A stretch of DNA of 64,000 nucleotides from Acidobacterium sp. (GTDB lineage: Bacteria; Acidobacteriota; Terriglobia; Terriglobales; Acidobacteriaceae): contig PMUI01000098.1 of NCBI GenBank assembly GCA_003166955.1, positions 30,369 to 94,368 on the forward strand, in the 5' to 3' direction. Position 1 is the stretch's first letter; each line of letters opens with the position of its first letter. The translations under genes and the position numbers were made by a program. Positions 1 through 6,842 of the stretch are shown here, piece after piece. Below the pieces are notes generated by a model. That model saw nothing but the letters and a program-made list of their open reading frames with translations, had not been told where the DNA came from and searched no databases.

Positions 1-464
1 CGACTGACCTGGTGAACCTGGGACCGCAACCGCTCACTGGCGGCTCATGGAGCTGGACGGGTCCGGGTGGGTACACTTCGAAAGCACGGGAGATCGACAG
101 CATTCCGCTGACTTTGCCTGTGAATGTTTTTGTGGCGACCTACACGAATCCGGCAGGCGTGAAGAGCACGCAGACTTTCACGATCAATGTCGGCCCCACG
201 CCCATCACTCCTTATCTCCAGGTGGGCGGCGGAGCCTGGCAGGCGACCCCCAGTGCTCTTGTGTTTCAAGGCACGCCGGTGAACCTTGGTCCGCAGCCGC
301 TTACCGGCGGTTCGTGGAGCTGGGCAGGCCCCAACGGGTTCACTTCCACATCGCGGGAGGTCGACAATATTCGGCTGAGTATCGGCTTCGATACCTTTGT
401 GGTTACTTACACCAACCCGGCTGGAGTGAAGAGCACGGCGACGTTTACGATCATCGATCTCTAG
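1..464 (+). CDS. Secreted repeat protein, C-terminal part (5' end outside window)
   Basis: The reading frame is open from the left edge to a TAG at 462-464, so only the last ~153 residues are present. It holds two copies of a repeat with an 89-residue period (267 bp); each begins NLGPQPLTGGSWSW, continues with GP.G.TS..RE.D.I.L, and ends ATYTNPAGVKST.TFTI. This tryptophan/glycine-rich beta pattern resembles Ig-like or carbohydrate-binding modules found at the ends of secreted glycosidases and adhesins in soil bacteria. I recognise the style but not a named family. The catalytic or anchoring part, if any, lies upstream. A strong hairpin follows the stop, so this is the last gene of its transcript. 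Confidence 0.6.
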   Translation, partial: TDLVNLGPQPLTGGSWSWTGPGGYTSKAREIDSIPLTLPVNVFVATYTNPAGVKSTQTFTINVGPTPITPYLQVGGGAWQATPSALVFQGTPVNLGPQPLTGGSWSWAGPNGFTSTSREVDNIRLSIGFDTFVVTYTNPAGVKSTATFTIIDL

Positions 465-544
465 ACACTGGCAGGAACGACAGGGCTCGATAACGATGGG
501 GTTCCAATGGGGGGCTTCAGGCAAGGCCCTCCCACGAAACGACT

Positions 545-569
545 GAGACCCGCATCCACTGCGGGTCTC
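545..569 (+). terminator. Intrinsic terminator-like hairpin
   Basis: A perfect 10-bp stem (GAGACCCGCA / TGCGGGTCTC) with a 5-nt loop lies 80 bp after the repeat-protein stop and is followed by a weak T-containing stretch. The rest of the 465-799 gap shows no gene; it must contain the promoter of the ABC operon, but I cannot single out -35/-10 boxes. Confidence 0.6.
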
Positions 570-799
570 TTCGTGTCTGTCGCGAAGAAATCGAAGCGGC
601 GTGCACCGCGCTGGCTCAGGATGAACAAGGTTTCCACCTCCTGGTGGAGGCGCGAAGCAGTGCGGTGCCGGTAAAATCGACGCGCAAGGAGAATCCCCAA
701 GCTCCCCAGCCCGCAATTCTCTTTGATCTTTGTCGAGCATAACGAACAGGCGCGCAGCAAAAGCGCACCGGGTTGCGTACTGTACGAAGGAATGGAGCG

Positions 800-1582
800 A
801 TGCGAGACGAAAGCGCGGCGAGGATGAATCTGCGTCTGCTGTGGCGTCCGCTGGCGTTCATTGCGGTGCTGCTGTTGCTGTGGGAAGTGGGGATTCGGAG
901 GCAGTCGAGCCATTTGCTGCCTGGGCCGTGGGGCGTGGCGGGTGGCATTGCGGATCTGGTGCGGCACGGGCTGCTGCTGAAGTATGTGGTGGCGTCGCTG
1001 TTTCGGGTGACGTGGGGCTTCATGCTGGCGGTGGTGCTGGCGATTCCGCTGGGGTTGGCGGCGGGGTGGTATCGCAGAGCGGAGATGGCGCTGAACCCAA
1101 TTTTGCAGATTCTGCGCCCGATTTCGCCGCTGGCGTGGATCCCGATTGCGATTCTGTGGTTTGGAGTGGGCGATTTGGCGGCGATTTTTCTGATTTTCAT
1201 TGGTTGCTTTTTTCCGCTGATGCTGACGGCGATGAACGCGGTGCAGAGTATTCCGGCGGTGTATGTGAATGCGGGACGGAATTTTGGCCTGAGCTCGGCG
1301 AGCCTCGTGTATCGCGTGCTGTATCCGGCGGTGGTTCCGAACCTGATCGTCGGACTGCGGATCACGCTGGGCATTGCGTGGCTGGTGGCGGTGGCGGCAG
1401 AGATGATTGCGGTGAATTCGGGACTGGGATTCCTGATTGTGGATGCGCGAAATGCTGGGAATCGCTACGACCTGGTGGTGGCGGGGATGCTGATTATCGG
1501 GCTGATTGGGTTGCTGCTGGACTGGGGCATGCGGTCGCTCGAAAAGGTGAAGTCGTTCCGCTGGGGATACTCGGAGGATTAG
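800..1582 (+). CDS. NitT/TauT-type ABC transporter permease 1
   Basis: This is an inner-membrane permease of the SsuC/TauC/NrtB family, 260 residues. A hydrophobic N-terminal helix is followed by the binding-protein-dependent transport domain. The cytoplasmic coupling loop reads YVNAGRNFGLSSASLVYRVL, the family's EAA-like motif. Start ATG 800 is chosen because AAGGA lies 8 nt upstream; TTG 773 is also in frame but lacks a site. It is the first gene of a compact operon and its TAG overlaps the GTG of the ATPase (TAGTG). A second, clearly paralogous permease follows the ATPase. The family normally works as a homodimer, so two permease genes suggest a heterodimer. Substrate unknown. Confidence 0.9.
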   Translation: MRDESAARMNLRLLWRPLAFIAVLLLLWEVGIRRQSSHLLPGPWGVAGGIADLVRHGLLLKYVVASLFRVTWGFMLAVVLAIPLGLAAGWYRRAEMALNPILQILRPISPLAWIPIAILWFGVGDLAAIFLIFIGCFFPLMLTAMNAVQSIPAVYVNAGRNFGLSSASLVYRVLYPAVVPNLIVGLRITLGIAWLVAVAAEMIAVNSGLGFLIVDARNAGNRYDLVVAGMLIIGLIGLLLDWGMRSLEKVKSFRWGYSED

Positions 1583-2370
1583 TGGCACATGTGCAGACTG
1601 TGGCGGCGGGCGCGGCGCTGAAGACGAAGCTGGCGGTGGATCGCGTCAGCATGGTTTTCGAGCGCGACGGAAAGCGCACCGAGGTTCTGAACAACATCGA
1701 CCTGGAAGTGGGCGATGGGGAGTTCGTGTGCCTGCTGGGGCCGTCGGGGTGCGGGAAGTCGACGCTGCTGAACTGTATGGCGGGATTTTTGTCGCCGACG
1801 AGCGGCGAGATTCGCGTGGACGGGGAGACGGTGCGGAAGCCGGATCCGCGGCGGATTTTTGTGTTTCAGGAGCGCGGAGTTTTTCCGTGGCTGACGGTTG
1901 AGGGAAATATCGGGTTTGGATTGTCGAAGCTGTCGAAGGCCGAGCGGGAGCAGCGGATCGCGCACTATGTGAAGATGGTGGGCCTGGAGGGATTCGAGAA
2001 GACGTACCCGCAGGAGCTGTCGGGCGGGATGAAGCAGCGGGTAGAGGTGGCGCGGGCACTGGCGGTAAATCCTGACATGCTGCTGCTGGACGAACCGTTC
2101 GGGGCGCTGGATTCGATCACGCGGCTGATTATGCGCGGGGAACTGTTACGTATTTGGGAGGCGGAGCGGAAGACGGTCATTTTTGTGACGCACGACATCG
2201 ATGAGGCGGTGCAACTCGCGGACCGCGTGGTGGTGATGAGCGCGCGACCGGCAACGATTCAGCGGATCGTGAACATCGACGTTCCGCACCCGCGGGACAT
2301 CAGCTCGCCGCGGTATCTGGAGTTGCGCGACGGGATTTTTCAGCAGATTGGCCTGGCCCACAAACTATGA
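1582..2370 (+). CDS. NitT/TauT-type ABC transporter ATP-binding protein
   Basis: This is the cytoplasmic ATPase (262 residues) powering the importer. Visible motifs are Walker A GPSGCGKS (residues 53-60), a Q-loop FQERGVFPW (~95-103), the ABC signature LSGGMKQR (~146), Walker B MLLLDE (~166-171) and the switch histidine in IFVTHDID. The order and spacing match SsuB/TauB/NrtD. GTG 1582 is taken as the start because CGGAGGA lies 4 nt upstream and it overlaps the previous stop. The hydrophilic frame open further upstream, back to 730, is only a shadow of the permease. The stop overlaps the next ATG (ATGA), implying translational coupling. Confidence 0.93.
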   Translation: MAHVQTVAAGAALKTKLAVDRVSMVFERDGKRTEVLNNIDLEVGDGEFVCLLGPSGCGKSTLLNCMAGFLSPTSGEIRVDGETVRKPDPRRIFVFQERGVFPWLTVEGNIGFGLSKLSKAEREQRIAHYVKMVGLEGFEKTYPQELSGGMKQRVEVARALAVNPDMLLLDEPFGALDSITRLIMRGELLRIWEAERKTVIFVTHDIDEAVQLADRVVVMSARPATIQRIVNIDVPHPRDISSPRYLELRDGIFQQIGLAHKL

Positions 2371-3149
2371 ACGCGCTGGGCCAACCCGCAAAGTGGGAGC
2401 GGTTCTTCTGGCCGATTCTTGCAACGGCGCTGCTGCTGGCGGTCTGGTACTACTCGGTGCGCTGGAGCGGGACGAAGGTGTTTCCGTCGCCGCGCGAGGT
2501 GGAGAAAGGCCTGGCAGAACTGGTGCGGCATCACGTTTTATGGAAGGACATCACGGATTCGCTGCGTCGCGTCGCGTTTGGATTTGGGATGGCGGTTCTG
2601 ATCGGAGTGCCGCTGGGTCTAACCCTGGGGTGGTATCCGGCAGCGAATCAGGTGGTGAATCCAGTGATGCAGATTCTGCGGCCGATCAGTCCGATCGCGT
2701 GGATTCCGGTGGCGATCATCTTTTTCGGCGTTGGCGATGACGCGGCGACGTTTCTGATTTTTCTGGGGGCATTCTTCCCGATTGTGGTGGCGTGCATCAA
2801 CGGAGTGGCGAATGTGCCGCAGGTGTATCGGCGCGCGGGCAGGAACTTTGGGCTGACGGGGCCGCAGCTGCTGGCCAAAGTTCTGTTTCCCGCGGCACTG
2901 CCGCAGATTCTGGTGGGGCTGCGCATCGCGCTGGGGATCGCGTGGCTGGTGGTGGTGGCGGCGGAGATGATCGCGGTGGATTCGGGACTGGGATATCTGG
3001 TGATCGATTCGCGCAACTCCGGCAATCGCTACGACCTGGTGGTGGCGGCGATTCTGCTGATTGGGGCGATCGGTCTGATTCTCGACGTGCTGTTTCGGCG
3101 GCTGGAAAAGCTGCGCTCGGTGCGATGGGGGTTCCGCTTTGAGTCCTAA
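2367..3149 (+). CDS. NitT/TauT-type ABC transporter permease 2
   Basis: A second permease of the same family, 260 residues, colinear with the first. Both share QILRPISP.AWIP.AI..FGVGD in the membrane core and a near-identical coupling loop (here YRRAGRNFGLTGPQLLAKVL) and C-terminus (RSVRWGF versus KSFRWGY). The pair therefore looks like a duplication that flanks the ATPase gene. It starts with ATG inside the ATPase stop codon and is overlapped by the binding-protein gene. It probably forms a heterodimeric channel with permease 1, but homodimers of either are possible. Confidence 0.9.
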   Translation: MNALGQPAKWERFFWPILATALLLAVWYYSVRWSGTKVFPSPREVEKGLAELVRHHVLWKDITDSLRRVAFGFGMAVLIGVPLGLTLGWYPAANQVVNPVMQILRPISPIAWIPVAIIFFGVGDDAATFLIFLGAFFPIVVACINGVANVPQVYRRAGRNFGLTGPQLLAKVLFPAALPQILVGLRIALGIAWLVVVAAEMIAVDSGLGYLVIDSRNSGNRYDLVVAAILLIGAIGLILDVLFRRLEKLRSVRWGFRFES

Positions 3150-4194
3150 GAAGGTGGCGCTGTACGGCGCCGCGTGGCTGGCGCTGATCACGGGTCTGCA
3201 TGCGTGGCTGAACGTGAACTGGGATGTGGCGCTCAATAGCTTTCGCCCGCCGGCGCAACGGAAGATTGTGGTGGCGTATCTTCCGGCCACGTGCCAGTTG
3301 ACGTGTCCGGTGACGGATTACATTTCGAAGTTCTCGGAAAGCGGCGAGCTGTTTTTGCCGCGCATGTTCCAGGGATTTCCGGAGATCAAAGAGGCGCTGA
3401 TTTCGAACAAGGTGCAGGCGGCGTTTATTGTGGCGCCGCTGGCGATTGCGCTGGCGTCGCAGGGCGTGCCCATCAAGGTGGTGTACCTGGGGCATCGGTA
3501 CGGCAGCGCGATGGTGGTGAAGAAAGACGGACCTGTGAAAACCATTGCCGATCTAAAAGGCAAAACGGTCGCAATTCCCAGCCGTTTCTCCGACGAGCGG
3601 CTGATTCTGATTCGCGCTATGAAGGTGTGGGGCCTGAAGCCGGGAGACGTGAAGATGGTGGAGATGGCGCCGCCGGATGTGTCGGGCGCGCTGGCGGCGG
3701 GGGCGATTGACGGGTTCGTGATGGGCGAGCCGTTTCCGTCGCAGGCGGAGATGGGTGGGTTCGGGCGCGTGCTGTTTCAGGCGCGTGAATACTGGCCGGA
3801 TTACATGTCGTGCATTTTGGTGGTGCGGCAGGATCTGATCGACAAGCGGCCGCAGACGGTACAGGTGCTGGTGGATGGGATTGCGCGGTCGGGGTTGTGG
3901 CTGGACAAGGGCAAGCCGTATCGCGAGGACGCGGCGGACTTCGTGGGTCGCTACTACTACAACCAGAAACCCGCTCTGCTGCGATGGGCGCTCACGAAGC
4001 CGATGGATCGCGTGGTGTACAGCCAGCTTGCGCCGCGGAAGGCGGACTTCGATATGGTGCGCGATCTGATGATGGAGACGGGCGTGCTGAACAAGAAGAT
4101 CGAGTTCAGCCAGTACACCGACACGCGATTCTCGGACAAGGCGTCGATCGAGACGGCGTGGAAGTATGAGCCGGGGATTGCGGCGGCGAAGTAA
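3139..4194 (+). CDS. NMT1/SsuA-like ABC transporter substrate-binding protein
   Basis: This is the periplasmic binding component, up to 351 residues. An N-terminal hydrophobic segment (about residues 6-24) acts as signal or membrane anchor; there is no clear lipobox. The NMT1/NitT-TauT fold is indicated by IADLKGKTVAIPSRFSDERL, by GALAAGAIDGFVMGEPFPSQ, and by the hinge-type repeats. An unusual CQLTCP motif sits where ligand-binding residues usually lie near the N-terminus, which could bind metal or form a disulfide. TTG 3139 overlaps permease 2; GTG 3154 is an alternative start. The ligand (nitrate, sulfonate, pyrimidine or metal chelate) cannot be told from sequence. Confidence 0.85.
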   Translation: MSPKKVALYGAAWLALITGLHAWLNVNWDVALNSFRPPAQRKIVVAYLPATCQLTCPVTDYISKFSESGELFLPRMFQGFPEIKEALISNKVQAAFIVAPLAIALASQGVPIKVVYLGHRYGSAMVVKKDGPVKTIADLKGKTVAIPSRFSDERLILIRAMKVWGLKPGDVKMVEMAPPDVSGALAAGAIDGFVMGEPFPSQAEMGGFGRVLFQAREYWPDYMSCILVVRQDLIDKRPQTVQVLVDGIARSGLWLDKGKPYREDAADFVGRYYYNQKPALLRWALTKPMDRVVYSQLAPRKADFDMVRDLMMETGVLNKKIEFSQYTDTRFSDKASIETAWKYEPGIAAAK

Positions 4195-4213
4195 AGACAG
4201 CGAGGGAGAGAAG

Positions 4214-4519
4214 ATGGAGCGCAGACGGTTTGTTCAGATGATGACCTTGGCGAGCGCGGGGACGCTGGCCGCTGTGGAACTGGCGCATGCTGGCAAGACG
4301 AAGACGGTTGCGTATCGGGTGAAGGGCTTCACGTGCGTCACGTGCGCGGTGGGCCTCGAGACGATGCTCGGCAAGCAGAAGGGCGTGCAGTGGGTGAAGG
4401 CGACGTATCCCGAGGCGCTGGTGACGATCCGGTACGATCCTGCGAAGGTGAACGAGGCGGCATTGCGGGGGTTTATTGCGGAGCTGGGATTCACCGCCGA
4501 GGCCGGGCAGTCCAGTTAA
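4214..4519 (+). CDS. Tat-exported heavy-metal-associated (HMA) domain protein
   Basis: A small protein of 101 residues. It opens with ERRRFVQMMTLASAGTLAA, a twin-arginine-like signal, followed by one HMA ferredoxin-like domain with the metal-binding GFTCVTC motif (Cys41, Cys44). Family members bind Cu(I), Hg(II) or Zn(II) and pass them to transporters or enzymes. The start at ATG 4214 follows GAGGGAGAG by about 5 nt. It lies 19 bp after the binding protein and 35 bp before the asparagine-synthetase-like gene, so it appears cotranscribed. A folded, exported HMA protein next to an ABC importer hints at metal or metal-complex handling, but this is inference. Confidence 0.8.
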   Translation: MERRRFVQMMTLASAGTLAAVELAHAGKTKTVAYRVKGFTCVTCAVGLETMLGKQKGVQWVKATYPEALVTIRYDPAKVNEAALRGFIAELGFTAEAGQSS

Positions 4520-4554
4520 GAACCAATTCTCGTACACTGCTTGCGAGGAGTGAG

Positions 4555-5874
4555 ATGGATTACTACGTCGAACGAGTCGTCGATCTGATCGAGCCGGGAG
4601 CAAACCGGCTTTACAACATCAGCGTCGATGAGGCTCGCCGTGTCTTACTGGAAGGACCTGCGGAGTGTGTTCGGCAGATTCAGGGGTCGTTTGCGCTGCT
4701 GGCCAAGTCGGGAAAGACGGTGCGGATGGCGCGGTCGCTGGATCGGCCGATGCGGTATTTTCTGGCGAAGCGGCAGGAGGGTCCGGCGCTGATTGTCGCG
4801 TCGCGGATCGATGCGATCTATGAGTGGCTGAAGGCGGAAGGGCTGGATGGGCAGTTTCATCCGAGCTACACGCGGATGGTGCCGGCACATCATGTGGTGG
4901 ATCTGCAATTGATTGGTTGCCCTGATCCGGACCCGGTGTATACGCGGTTCTTCGCGCCGGCGATGGGGACGCTGCCGGCGGATCTCGACGTGATTGGCAA
5001 GACGTACATCTCTGCGCTGGCGGAGGAGATTGCACGATGGTTGCGGACGATTCCGGAGAAGGAGCCGATTGGGATGTGTTTTTCGGGAGGGATCGACAGC
5101 GGCAGCGTGTTTCTGACGGCGTATTACGTGATGCGGAAACTGGGGATGAGCCCGAGCCGGCTGAAAGCATTCGTGCTGGATCTGGGCGATGGGCCTGACG
5201 TGCGACAGGCGCGGAATTTTCTGGAGCGGCTGGGGCTGGGGCTGTTTCTGGAGCCGATCGAGGCCGATCCGGCGAGCCTCGATGTGGGCGAGACAATTCG
5301 TATCATCGAAGATTACAAATCTCTGGATATTGAGTCGGCGACGATGGCGCTGGCCCTGGGGCGGGGGATTCGGGCGCGCTATCCGGAGTGGCGATTTTTG
5401 ATCGATGGGGACGGCGGCGACGAGAATCTGAAGGACTATCCGATCGAGGAGAATCCGGAGTTGACAATTCGCAGCGTGATCAACAATCCGATGCTCTATC
5501 AGGAAGGCTGGGGCGTAGGGAAGATTAAGCACTCGCTCACGTACAGCGGCGGGCTGAGCCGGTCGTATGTGAGGACGTACGCGTCGGCGCGGCATTTTGG
5601 GTTCGAGGGGTTCAGTCCGTACACTCGGCCCGAGGTGATTGCGGCGGCGGAGGCAATTCCATTCATCCAGCTGACACAATACGATGTGGAGCGCCTGTAC
5701 GAACTGAAGGGCGAGATTGTTGCGCGGGGAGTAAAGGCGGTCACCGGATTGGAGATGCCGGTGTTTCCGAAGCGGCGATTCCAACACGGGGCTTTGTCGC
5801 AGGATGCGCTGCGCGCGCGGCTACCGCAGCGCGAGGCAGAGTATCGGGAGCAATTCTTAGCGATCTACCATTGA
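4555..5874 (+). CDS. Asparagine-synthetase-like (adenylating) protein
   Basis: A cytoplasmic protein of 439 residues. The C-terminal half has the PP-loop SGGIDS (177-182) that binds ATP, and the second conserved acidic motif DGDGGDE (284-290), so acyl-adenylate chemistry is likely intact. The N-terminal ~150 residues resemble the glutaminase part only loosely, and residue 2 is Asp, not the catalytic Cys of AsnB. It therefore probably does not hydrolyse glutamine and belongs with the AsnB-like enzymes of natural-product pathways, such as beta-lactam synthetase or lasso cyclase types. GAGGAG lies 4 nt before ATG 4555. Its TGA overlaps the TTG of the radical SAM gene. The product it makes is unknown. 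Confidence 0.8.
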   Translation: MDYYVERVVDLIEPGANRLYNISVDEARRVLLEGPAECVRQIQGSFALLAKSGKTVRMARSLDRPMRYFLAKRQEGPALIVASRIDAIYEWLKAEGLDGQFHPSYTRMVPAHHVVDLQLIGCPDPDPVYTRFFAPAMGTLPADLDVIGKTYISALAEEIARWLRTIPEKEPIGMCFSGGIDSGSVFLTAYYVMRKLGMSPSRLKAFVLDLGDGPDVRQARNFLERLGLGLFLEPIEADPASLDVGETIRIIEDYKSLDIESATMALALGRGIRARYPEWRFLIDGDGGDENLKDYPIEENPELTIRSVINNPMLYQEGWGVGKIKHSLTYSGGLSRSYVRTYASARHFGFEGFSPYTRPEVIAAAEAIPFIQLTQYDVERLYELKGEIVARGVKAVTGLEMPVFPKRRFQHGALSQDALRARLPQREAEYREQFLAIYH

Positions 5875-6842
5875 GGCCGACGTTGGCGGCTTATCCAGAA
5901 AACGCTGCGGAGAGGGATGCGTGGATCATCACGCGACGGGGGCTGCGGAGCGCGGTCGATCCGTGGCGGCCGTGGATGTATTTTGTCGAAGAGGAGCGAA
6001 GCGCGGCAGGAGAGATTGCGCCGGTGGCGACGGTCTTTCTGACGAACCGCGAGTGCCCGTGGCGCTGCCTGATGTGCGACCTGTGGAAGAACACGCTGGA
6101 TCGTGAGACGCCGGCGGGGGCGATTCCGGCGCAGATTGACTATGCGCTGGGGCGATTGCCGGGGGCCCGGCAGGTGAAGCTCTACAACAGCGGCAGCTTT
6201 TTTGATCGGCGGGCGATTCCGGTCGAGGATCACGCTGCGATCGCGGCGCGCATTGCCGGATTTGAGCACGTGATTGTCGAGTGCCATCCTGCGCTGGTCG
6301 GTGCGGAGTGCTTCGCGTTTCGGGATCGGTTGCATGGCAGGCTGGAAGTCGCGATGGGGCTGGAGACGGTTCACCCCGAGAAGTTGCAGAGGCTGAACAA
6401 GCGGATGACGGTGGAGCAGTTTCGGGCGGCGGCGGATCGGTTGCGCGAGGGCGATGTTGATTTGCGGGTCTTCATTCTGGTAAAGCCGCCTTTCATGCGC
6501 GAAGAGGAGTCATTGGAGTGGGCGGCGCGATCGCTGGACTTCGCGTTTGACAGCGGAGCGATGGTGGCAACGCTGATTCCGACGCGCGGGGGCAATGGGG
6601 CGATGGAGGAGCTGGCGGCGAGCGGGGATTTTGCGCCGCCGCGGCTGGAGACCGTGGAAGCTGCGGCGGAGTATGGGATTTCGCTGGGGCGCGGGCGGGT
6701 ATTCGTTGACCTGTGGAACTTGCGGCGAGGTGCTGGGTGCGTGGAGTGTGGTGAGCGGCGCGTGGCTCGGCTGCATGCGATGAATTTGCTGCAGTGTGTG
6801 TTGCCGCGCGTGGAGTGCAAGGAGTGCGGGTGCAGAAGCTGA
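5871..6842 (+). CDS. Radical SAM enzyme with C-terminal cysteine cluster
   Basis: A 323-residue protein with the radical SAM motif CPWRCLMC (C62, C66, C69), which holds the SAM-cleaving 4Fe-4S cluster. Following motifs such as VKLYNSGSFFD and MGLETVHPEKL resemble the TIGR01210/RaSEA-like branch of the superfamily, in which a sulfur-insertion-linked archaeosine step is known. That resemblance is from memory and does not fix the substrate. The last ~35 residues carry six cysteines including CVEC and CKEC, suggesting an auxiliary Fe-S cluster or a zinc knuckle. It starts with TTG inside the previous stop and is followed directly by the flavoprotein gene, whose start lies inside its coding end. 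Confidence 0.82.
   Translation: MRPTLAAYPENAAERDAWIITRRGLRSAVDPWRPWMYFVEEERSAAGEIAPVATVFLTNRECPWRCLMCDLWKNTLDRETPAGAIPAQIDYALGRLPGARQVKLYNSGSFFDRRAIPVEDHAAIAARIAGFEHVIVECHPALVGAECFAFRDRLHGRLEVAMGLETVHPEKLQRLNKRMTVEQFRAAADRLREGDVDLRVFILVKPPFMREEESLEWAARSLDFAFDSGAMVATLIPTRGGNGAMEELAASGDFAPPRLETVEAAAEYGISLGRGRVFVDLWNLRRGAGCVECGERRVARLHAMNLLQCVLPRVECKECGCRS

Noticed and set aside
730-1581. Apparent N-terminal extension of the ABC ATPase
   Set aside because: It overlaps permease 1 entirely in another frame; ATPase homology and the ribosome-binding site start at 1582.
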